A model generated the notes under the pieces. The model had not been told where the DNA came from and did not search any database. It was given only the letters and a program-made list of their open reading frames with translations. 48,463 nt of DNA, taken from positions 1-48,463 of the forward strand of contig JACRCZ010000045.1 in NCBI GenBank assembly GCA_016218765.1, given 5' to 3'. This document shows, piece by piece, positions 1 to 5,493 of this stretch (within the stretch, counting starts at the first letter, position 1; each line of letters begins with the position of its first letter). A program made the translations under genes and the position numbers. This stretch comes from Deltaproteobacteria bacterium (lineage in GTDB: Bacteria; Myxococcota_A; Polyangia; DRWM01; JAAZOP01).

Positions 1-1125
1 CAGGTAGAGTGAGTCCGCCGAAAGAACGACATCCCCGTTCGAGCGCATCGTGCCGTAGAACTCCGTGAGCGTCGCGCCGCCGACGACGATGCCCACGTCG
101 CCGCTGGTCTCGATGAGCGCCGCGTCGCGGTACCAGAACCGATCGGCCTGCAGGGAAACGGGCCCGGCGGAGAAAAGGGTGCCGTGGACGTCGGAAAAAC
201 CGCCGCAGGTCATCGAGACACTCGCGGCGTTCTCCACCCGCGCCGCCTGCCGGTAGGTGAGATCGCCTCCCGCCTCGAAGACCACGTGGCGAGCGCCGAT
301 CAGATCGCCGTGCACGTCGAGGACCCCGCCGGCGGAGAGCGTCACGTCGCCCGCGCCCGAGAACCTCGCCGCCTCGCGGAGGAAAAGGTCCCCGGTCGCA
401 GTCATCCGCACGGTTCCCGGGGTCGTGAAGTCGCCGTGGACGTCCACCGAAGCGCCGGAGACGCTCACCTCCCCGCCCGCCGCGCCGTTCTTCGAGGCTC
501 GCCGGATGACGATCTCGCCGCCTTCGATGCAGTAGCGGCCGCCGGCGCCGACCGTGGTGTCCGCGTAATCATCGACGTACGGCGCCTCCAGCGCGAGGCC
601 GGCCACCGGTCCGGCGACGCTCGACGCGGTGCGCAGGTAGATCGACTCCGCGGCGCGCAGGTCGACGCGGCCCGACGCGGTGACGTCGGAGTAGATGTCG
701 ACCCTTCGCGCGGCGATGAAGACGTCGGTGAGGCCCGAAAGCACGACGCCGCTGCGGGAAAAAACGTCGCACGCGGTCGAGATCTCCAGCGGCTCGGCCG
801 CGAAGGCGATCGATGCCTTGATGTCCACGGTCGTCGTCTGGTCGGCCAGCCACGCGTCCAGATCCGCGCGATCGAACACCTCGGTCACGACGGCGGGGTT
901 CGGGCAGGGCAGTGGTGGCGCGCGGTAGAGGTCGGCGATGCCGTTCCCGCACGACTCGGTCTCCACCGCAGCCTGGACGCTCGACGTCCGCTCCGCCGAG
1001 CCGCCGCCTTCGCCGCCGCACGACGGCGCGGACAACAGCACCAAGACGAGCAGCGCCGCGACGACTCGCGGTGTCGTCCGGTTCCTGCGGCCGTTCATCG
1101 AGCCCAGCACGTCGTCGCGTCCCAT
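1..1125 (-). CDS. Repeat-rich exported (lipo)protein, C-terminus beyond the window
   Basis: Open for 375 codons from an ATG at 1125 to the window edge, so the C-terminus is missing. An AAGGAGG Shine-Dalgarno sits 5 nt before this ATG, which favours it over the internal ATG at 1098. The N-terminus is a signal peptide (hydrophobic VVAALLVLVLLSAPSC) ending in a weak lipobox (APSC). After a short Cys-containing linker the rest is a series of roughly 20-25-residue units alternating between DVHG and YRDAA/LREAA motifs, rich in G, V and A. Such spacing is typical of right-handed beta-helix or filamentous surface proteins; that fold is an inference. No catalytic motif is visible. It lies downstream of the sigma/anti-sigma genes across a 420-nt gap, so it probably has its own promoter. 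Exact family not recognised. Confidence 0.75.
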   Translation of the reverse strand, partial: MGRDDVLGSMNGRRNRTTPRVVAALLVLVLLSAPSCGGEGGGSAERTSSVQAAVETESCGNGIADLYRAPPLPCPNPAVVTEVFDRADLDAWLADQTTTVDIKASIAFAAEPLEISTACDVFSRSGVVLSGLTDVFIAARRVDIYSDVTASGRVDLRAAESIYLRTASSVAGPVAGLALEAPYVDDYADTTVGAGGRYCIEGGEIVIRRASKNGAAGGEVSVSGASVDVHGDFTTPGTVRMTATGDLFLREAARFSGAGDVTLSAGGVLDVHGDLIGARHVVFEAGGDLTYRQAARVENAASVSMTCGGFSDVHGTLFSAGPVSLQADRFWYRDAALIETSGDVGIVVGGATLTEFYGTMRSNGDVVLSADSLYL

Positions 1126-1548
1126 CGCATCCTCCTTGTCGCGCTTTCCCTTGCGGGCCGACCGAACCCGACGGAACGCACCTCCGCCTTCGGCGGCGCG
1201 CTCCGCTCCCGACTTGCGAGGCGATCCGTAACTATGCGAAATGATGGGGGGGGGGGAAGGAAGCGATGATTTCGCCGCCGCGCGACGGCAGGGACGCTCG
1301 GCTACACAGCTCCCTCGCAGCATCGCCGCTGCGTCGGTCTGAGACGACTCCGAGCACCCTCGGCCGCATCGCCATCCTCACCGGCTCTGGCGCAGATGCT
1401 CTCACCGCACCGCGGCGCGTGTCAACGGAGCACAGAGCGTGAGCACGAATCGGTAGCGGTTGTTTCCCCCGGAACCGACCGGACTTCAGAGCACCCGAGG
1501 GTGCGTTGCACACAGGTCCGGATCGTCCCCCCTGTCCGGTATCTGTGT
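1126..1548. other. Intergenic region with poly-G tract and repeat
   Basis: Between the lipoprotein start and the anti-sigma stop. Reading frames here are low-complexity and run through repeat sequence, so I call no gene. It should hold the lipoprotein promoter. A TTGACA reads on the minus strand at 1420-1425, but no good -10 lies at 16-18 nt, so I do not call a promoter. It contains an 11-G run and ends in a 10-bp tandem repeat. Confidence 0.6.
1246..1256 (+). repeat. Homopolymeric G tract (11 G)
   Basis: Eleven consecutive G residues about 120 nt upstream of the lipoprotein start. Runs of this length are prone to slippage in replication and in sequencing. Because the tract is upstream of a surface-protein gene it could alter promoter spacing, but nothing in the sequence proves phase variation. 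Confidence 0.8.
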
Positions 1549-1570
1549 TCATCTGTGTCCATCTGTGGTT
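1541..1570 (-). repeat. 10-bp tandem repeat (ATCTGTG family)
   Basis: Three back-to-back 10-bp units, ATCTGTGTTC, ATCTGTGTCC and ATCTGTGGTT (CACAGAT on the minus strand). From general knowledge, CACAGATGGACACAGATG-type arrays are common dispersed intergenic elements in large GC-rich genomes. Here the element supplies the TGA stop (1549-1551) and last residues of the anti-sigma gene. Confidence 0.75.
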
Positions 1571-1815
1571 TCCCTGTCCTGTCCGGACCCGGGTTCCTGC
1601 AACCCACCCTCCTCGCCCGACGGAGGCCCAGCATCGTCCGTAGAACGACGGCCCAGCTCCCCGAGCAGGTCCAGCGTGCGGTGCAGCGAGGCGTCGACAC
1701 GCCGGCACGGACCGCAGATCCAGAGATGCGACCGCAGGAACAACGCCTTCCACCACGGCAGCCGCCCGTCCGCGCCGTCCGACATCATCCCGCGCGCAAG
1801 TCTACAGATCGGCAT
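1549..1815 (-). CDS. Small zinc-finger (ZAS-type) anti-sigma factor
   Basis: 88 aa. The ATG at 1815 overlaps the end of the sigma-factor gene by 14 nt, so translation is probably coupled. Around residues 30-37 it reads HLWICGPC, an H-x3-C-x2-C arrangement that is the hallmark of zinc-binding ZAS anti-sigma factors, followed by an amphipathic helix (RRVDASLHRTLDLLGEL). ZAS proteins hold ECF sigma factors inactive until a signal arrives. There is no membrane segment, so this would be a soluble version. The last ~15 residues are encoded by the CACAGAT repeat and look like a fortuitous tail. Function rests on the motif and on position next to the sigma gene. Confidence 0.7.
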   Translation of the reverse strand: MPICRLARGMMSDGADGRLPWWKALFLRSHLWICGPCRRVDASLHRTLDLLGELGRRSTDDAGPPSGEEGGLQEPGSGQDRETTDGHR

Positions 1816-2311
1816 CCTCGAGCTTCCTTCTCAGACGATGACGGCCGCGGTGCAACAACACACGCAAGTGAGTCGCGGAAACCGACAAAGCGTGACAGGC
1901 CTCGTCGTGGTCCGAGGCGTGGACGTCCACCAGCAGCACCGCCAGCCGCTCCCGCTCCGGCAGCGTCGCCAGCGCCGACTCGATCACCCGCAACGCCTCC
2001 CGCCGCGCAAGCTGCTGCTCGGGATTCCCCCGCGACGGCGCGTCCAGCAGCCCCGGCTCGTCGCCCGCGTCGCTGCTCACCTCGCGCCAGCGGTTGCGGC
2101 GCCGCAGATGGTCGACGATCTTGTGCGACAGGATCCCCACGACCCACGTGCCGAGCCGCGCCGCCCCCCGGAAACCCCCCAGACCCTCCGACGCCGCCAG
2201 CAGCGCGTCCTGCACCAGATCCTCACCCGCCGGATCGGCACCCAGCGCCCGGCGCGCGAACCCGCGCAGCATCGGCAACAGCCCCGCCAGCTCCTCGGAA
2301 CGCCCCTCCAT
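1802..2311 (-). CDS. ECF-family RNA polymerase sigma factor
   Basis: 169 aa, the usual ECF size. Region 2 is seen at residues ~10-75 (EDLVQDALLAA, then FRGAARLGTWVVGILSHKIVDHLRRR). Region 4 is at ~110-165 (ATLPERERLAVLL, then a helix-turn-helix ending LRVLLHRGRHRLRRKLE). A short acidic linker joins them; no extra C-terminal domain. The gene lies 21 nt after the membrane-protein gene and overlaps the ZAS gene, giving a membrane protein - sigma - anti-sigma operon. Expected role: redirect RNA polymerase to a small regulon on an envelope or other signal. The signal and the ECF subgroup cannot be read from this sequence. Confidence 0.9.
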   Translation of the reverse strand: MEGRSEELAGLLPMLRGFARRALGADPAGEDLVQDALLAASEGLGGFRGAARLGTWVVGILSHKIVDHLRRRNRWREVSSDAGDEPGLLDAPSRGNPEQQLARREALRVIESALATLPERERLAVLLVDVHASDHDEACHALSVSATHLRVLLHRGRHRLRRKLEDADL

Positions 2312-2332
2312 CGTCCCGCATCCTACCGCAGT

Positions 2333-3532
2333 TCACGGCACGCCGATCTTCAGCTTCACCAGCCGGCGCAACGTCGTCATCAGCGCCGGACTCGACTTGA
2401 GCAGGATCGCCGACAACGAACGGCCCCCGATCGCGTCAACCTCCCGCTGGAACGAAATCGCACGCACCAGCGCCGCCTGCGCGTTGACCCGCGCCCGCAG
2501 CCGCTCCACGTCCCGCGCCCCGTCCCCCGTCGGCTCCAACGGCTCCGCCAGCGCCGCCAGCCCCGCGTCCCCCGCGGCCGCGAACATCTGGTTGACCGTC
2601 TTCGTCAGCGCTCCGCGCAGCAGCTTGAGGTAGATCACGAAACCCACCAGGAGCACCACGAACAGGAGCGCCGTCGACAACAGGTCCGACATCTCCGTGA
2701 GGAAACTGCCGACCCCCGTGATCTCCGCCGCCTCGTGCGGGAAAAGCTCCCCCGTGAGATGGATGAAACCCAGGTTGCCCAGCGCGAACACCATGCTCAC
2801 CGTCGCCGTCTTCCCCAGGAGCGCGAAGAAATCCCGGTAGTCGTCGCGCAACAAGAGCCGCTCCAGGTGCATCGTGAAGTCCGTCCGTTGCAGCGCCCGC
2901 GAAAGCGCGATCAGGCACCAGAGCTGCAGCCACATCAGGTAGCCGTAGATCAGCCACTCGTAGTGCCACAACCCGAGCATCAGCGCGCGCACCCCGTGGC
3001 CCAACGACGCGAAATCCCACATCCCGGGATCGTCGAAGGCCGACAGGCCGGACACGGGGTCCGGCACCAGCGCCATGTACGTGTCCCGGCCAATGAAATA
3101 GCCGGCCGCCAGCAGCGCGCCGAGATTGGCCCAGCTCCCCAGGACCCCGCTATGCACCCACCGCTGCTCGCCGGACCCGACTCCCAGCCCGTCCAGCGCC
3201 GGCCCCACCCCGCGAGCCCACAACGAGCCCATCACCCGCAGGCAGAGGATGTGCAACGCCAGAAACGGAAGCTGGTACTTGACGTCCGGCGTGTCGATGT
3301 AGCCCGCTCGATCAGGCGTCACCGCCAGCCCGATCGCAAACCACGCCGCGGGCAGCGCCAGCGCCGCGACGATCACCCCCGCGGGCGAGCGCGGCAGCGC
3401 CGCGTCGAGCCACCACCCGGAGCCGTGGTAGCGCAGGCTCTCGAACGACAGAAGCCGCGCCCACGCCTTCGTCGACGCCGGCGCATCCTCGGTCAACGAA
3501 TGGGGACGATCATCCTCGCCTTCCGCTCCCAC
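2333..3532 (-). CDS. Polytopic membrane protein of unknown function
   Basis: 399 aa from a GTG at 3532, the only reasonable start. About six to seven hydrophobic segments are visible: near residues 50-70, 85-105, 130-147, 178-213 (long, perhaps two), 240-260 and 285-306. A soluble, charged C-terminal ~90 residues (EPLEPTGDGARDVERLRARV...) is probably cytoplasmic. An aromatic-rich stretch (HYEWLIYGYLMWLQLW) sits in the middle. I do not recognise a family or catalytic motif. As first gene of the operon with the ECF sigma factor and the ZAS protein it may be the membrane sensor or a target of that pair; this is inference from position only. Confidence 0.7.
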   Translation of the reverse strand: MGAEGEDDRPHSLTEDAPASTKAWARLLSFESLRYHGSGWWLDAALPRSPAGVIVAALALPAAWFAIGLAVTPDRAGYIDTPDVKYQLPFLALHILCLRVMGSLWARGVGPALDGLGVGSGEQRWVHSGVLGSWANLGALLAAGYFIGRDTYMALVPDPVSGLSAFDDPGMWDFASLGHGVRALMLGLWHYEWLIYGYLMWLQLWCLIALSRALQRTDFTMHLERLLLRDDYRDFFALLGKTATVSMVFALGNLGFIHLTGELFPHEAAEITGVGSFLTEMSDLLSTALLFVVLLVGFVIYLKLLRGALTKTVNQMFAAAGDAGLAALAEPLEPTGDGARDVERLRARVNAQAALVRAISFQREVDAIGGRSLSAILLKSSPALMTTLRRLVKLKIGVP

Positions 3533-3639
3533 AACCCCACCTCACGGCCTCGCCCCCCCGACCCGGCCGGAACGTCGCACAAAGTACCAGCCCGCACGCC
3601 GCCGGACAACGAGGAACGGATCCACGACCTTCCGCTGGA

Positions 3640-3801
3640 CGGAGCATCCGGCACGCCGAGCTGCGCATCGGCGACTCCACCGTCTACCCCTACGGTTACG
3701 CCTGGACCTTCGCCACACGCGTCAAGGAGCTGAGCGACGCCGAAATGCGACAGGCCGGCCAGGAGTTCGCCAAACGCATGGCCGCCGGCAGCCCCAAGTA
3801 G
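3640..3801 (+). pseudogene. Possible gene remnant without a start codon
   Basis: The plus strand ends in a 50-codon stretch that looks like genuine protein: ELRIGDSTVYPYGYAWTF, then helical TRVKELSDAEMRQAGQEFAKRM, stop at 3799-3801. No ATG, GTG or TTG lies in this frame for more than 100 nt upstream, and upstream composition turns low-complexity. A frame change near 3650 would join it to FRWTEHPARRA in another frame. I read it as the 3' end of a decayed gene; function unknown. The alternative is a chance open frame. Confidence 0.35.
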
Positions 3802-3861
3802 CTCGTCCCGCGTCCCCACCACCATTTCCCGTTTTCAATCGCATGTTTCAGTATTTGCATT

Positions 3862-3891
3862 CCCCCCGCCCCCCCCGGCCCCCCCCGCCCC
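3862..3891 (-). other. G-quadruplex-type G-run cluster
   Basis: On the minus strand the sequence is G4-C-G8-CC-G8-C-G6, four G-runs with 1-2 nt loops, a textbook intramolecular quadruplex motif. It starts about 19 nt after the stop of the gene at 3910-4377, so it would lie in that transcript's 3' end. It could stall polymerase or protect the RNA 3' end; no U-tract terminator is seen there. Confidence 0.6.
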
Positions 3892-3909
3892 GGATCGACC
3901 GTCGCCCGC

Positions 3910-4377
3910 CTACGCCCACGACTCCTCCAGCACCTCGCCCTGCAAGCCCACCACCACGTACTTGATCGGCACCTTGCGCTTCGCCCGCGCCGCCGCCTCC
4001 TGCGCCAGCGCCAGCAGGCCGCGACAGCACGGCACCTGCATGATCAACACCGTCAGCGTGTTCACCTTCGCCTCGTCGATCCACGCCGTGATCTTCTCCG
4101 CGTACACGTCCTGCCCCTCGTCCAGCTTCGGACACGCGATGGCCAGCGACTTGCCCTTCAAGTACTGGCCGTGGAAGTTGCCCATCGCGTACGCCACGCA
4201 GTCCGCCGTCAAGAGCACGTCCGCGCCCTTGAAGTACGGCGCCGCGGGACTCACGAGGTGGAGCTGCACCGGCCACTGCCGCAGCCGCGACGGAACGCTC
4301 GCCGCGTCCGTGTCGCCCTCGTCCGCACCCTCCCGGAAATCCATCGTCTGCGCACCCGGACATCCGCACTGGCTCAT
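3910..4377 (-). CDS. Small cysteine-containing protein, ferredoxin-associated type
   Basis: 155 aa from the ATG at 4377, which has GGAGG 9 nt upstream; an ATG at 4431 would add 18 basic residues of low-complexity origin. The N-terminus is MSQCGCPG. The core (PVQLHLVSPAAPYFKGADVL, then TADCVAYAMGNFH, LAIACPKLD, MQVPCCRGLL) matches a conserved family often annotated as 4Fe-4S ferredoxin or iron-sulfur protein in anaerobes and facultative bacteria, where a similar region follows ferredoxin domains. Cysteines are C4, C6 and those in ADC, ACP and PCC; there is no full CxxCxxCxxxC ferredoxin motif, so cluster binding is unproven. It follows the hemerythrin gene by 58 nt and probably shares its transcript. 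Confidence 0.75.
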   Translation of the reverse strand: MSQCGCPGAQTMDFREGADEGDTDAASVPSRLRQWPVQLHLVSPAAPYFKGADVLLTADCVAYAMGNFHGQYLKGKSLAIACPKLDEGQDVYAEKITAWIDEAKVNTLTVLIMQVPCCRGLLALAQEAAARAKRKVPIKYVVVGLQGEVLEESWA

Positions 4378-4435
4378 GACCTCTTTCCTCCCTTTCCTGC
4401 CTTGCCTTGGCTTCCGTGTTCCGTTTCCCATCTCG

Positions 4436-5248
4436 TCACGCGGCCCGCCGCTCCCAGCCCGCGACCCATTCGCGGAACCGGGCCGGCCGCTCGCCGAACC
4501 GCTCGTCGACCTCCTGGAACTGCGCGAACAACCGCCCGACCTGGGCGTCCGTCAGCTCGCGGTCCATCCAGGGATAGAGAATCTCGTCCTCCTTCCGGAT
4601 GTGCTCCTCCAGCAGCTCCCGGTATGCCGTCAACCGCTCCCGCACCACCCCCGCGTCGCCCCGCTCCAGCGCCTCGGCGACCGCCCGGACATGACCCCGC
4701 CCGGCCTCGTGGTCCGCGTGCATCGCACGCAGCACGTCCAGCGTCCCGTCGAAACACCGGAACAGCAGCTCCTCCTCCTTCGCGTGGTGGTAACGGTCGG
4801 CGAAGTTCCGGACGAAATCGAGGACCGCACGCACCTCCTCCTTCTCTGCCGCCGTCGGCGGCACGGAAAGGCCGGCGGCCAGCGCGGGAATCCGCGCCAG
4901 CACCCGCTTGATCGTCGCGTGCTCCTCGACGAGCTGCGCGAGCGGCGGGGACAAGCGACGCCGCACGCCCCCGGCCGGAGCCGCCGCACGCGGCGCGGCG
5001 CGCGGGATCTCGACCCGCCGCGACGGGAAGACCACCGCCGCGATCGCCCGGAATAGCTCCGACTCCTGCTCCGGCGTGAGACCGTGGATGCTCACCACGT
5101 CCTTCATCGCGCAGGTGCCGACCTGGCAAGGCACGCAGCCGATCCCCGCCGCGGTCAGGATCTCCCCCACCGCGGGATGACGCGTGATCACGTCCTTGAT
5201 GTTCCGCGCCAGCAGCTCCTCCATGCTCGTCACGTCGCTCGTCGCCAT
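4436..5248 (-). CDS. Hemerythrin-like protein with N-terminal DUF1858-type Cys domain
   Basis: 270 aa from the ATG at 5248 (GGGAGG upstream); an upstream start would add 60 unlikely residues. Residues ~5-65 resemble DUF1858 (ARNIKDVITRHPAVGEIL, then CVPCQVGTC with C38, C41, C46), a possible metal or cluster site. Residues ~100-225 form a hemerythrin-type four-helix bundle with candidate iron ligands H110, H154/H155, E158/E159, H177/H180, H216 and the following acidic HIRKEDEILYP. Such proteins bind O2 or NO, or help repair Fe-S clusters under nitrosative stress. The FNR/DNR-like box 73 nt upstream and the Cys-containing gene downstream fit an anaerobic or NO-response role. Confidence 0.85.
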   Translation of the reverse strand: MATSDVTSMEELLARNIKDVITRHPAVGEILTAAGIGCVPCQVGTCAMKDVVSIHGLTPEQESELFRAIAAVVFPSRRVEIPRAAPRAAAPAGGVRRRLSPPLAQLVEEHATIKRVLARIPALAAGLSVPPTAAEKEEVRAVLDFVRNFADRYHHAKEEELLFRCFDGTLDVLRAMHADHEAGRGHVRAVAEALERGDAGVVRERLTAYRELLEEHIRKEDEILYPWMDRELTDAQVGRLFAQFQEVDERFGERPARFREWVAGWERRAA

Positions 5249-5320
5249 GTCCGCTCCTCCCTTCCGCTTCGCGCCCCCCCCGATCCACCTGCAGGATGGC
5301 ATCGCGGCGGCGACGACGCC

Positions 5321-5334
5321 TTGATCCAGGTCAA
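5321..5334 (-). promoter_or_regulatory. FNR/DNR-like operator upstream of the hemerythrin operon
   Basis: TTGATCCAGGTCAA is a near-perfect match (one change) to the CRP/FNR-family palindrome TTGAT-N4-ATCAA bound by FNR, ANR and NO-sensing DNR/NNR regulators. Its centre (5327.5) is 79 nt before the hemerythrin start. A possible -10 (CATCCT on the minus strand, 5293-5298) would put the start point near 5286, which places the box at -41.5, the classic class II activator position. The regulator is not in the window. Confidence 0.6.
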
Positions 5335-5446
5335 GAAATGGCCCACCCGGCCAGGCAGCACCTGAATTCGAAGCTGGGGTGGTCAGGATCGCCTGGAGGG
5401 CAGAATTCCTCCGGAGTATCCCAGCCACCCGTTCGGAGCCGAGTTC

Positions 5447-5474
5447 TTGCGTCCCGCACCCGTTCGGCTATCGT
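5447..5474 (+). promoter_or_regulatory. Candidate sigma70-type promoter for the FG-GAP lipoprotein
   Basis: TTGCGT (5447-5452) and TATCGT (5469-5474) are separated by 16 nt and lie just upstream of the ATG at 5494, giving a short leader. Each hexamer matches consensus only partly. Confidence 0.35.
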
Positions 5475-5493
5475 ACTCGTGGAGAGTGGCGAC

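Noticed and set aside
1420..1425. TTGACA on the minus strand as a promoter for the first lipoprotein
   Set aside because: No acceptable -10 at 16-18 nt and almost 300 nt from the start codon.
1232..1756. Minus-strand open frame of 174 codons across the repeat region
   Set aside because: It reads through the CACAGAT repeat (GNHRWTQMNTD), a known artefact of such arrays, and overlaps the ZAS gene in another frame.
1460..3733. 757-codon plus-strand frame across the ECF operon
   Set aside because: Arg/Gln/His-rich antisense shadow of the sigma factor and membrane protein.
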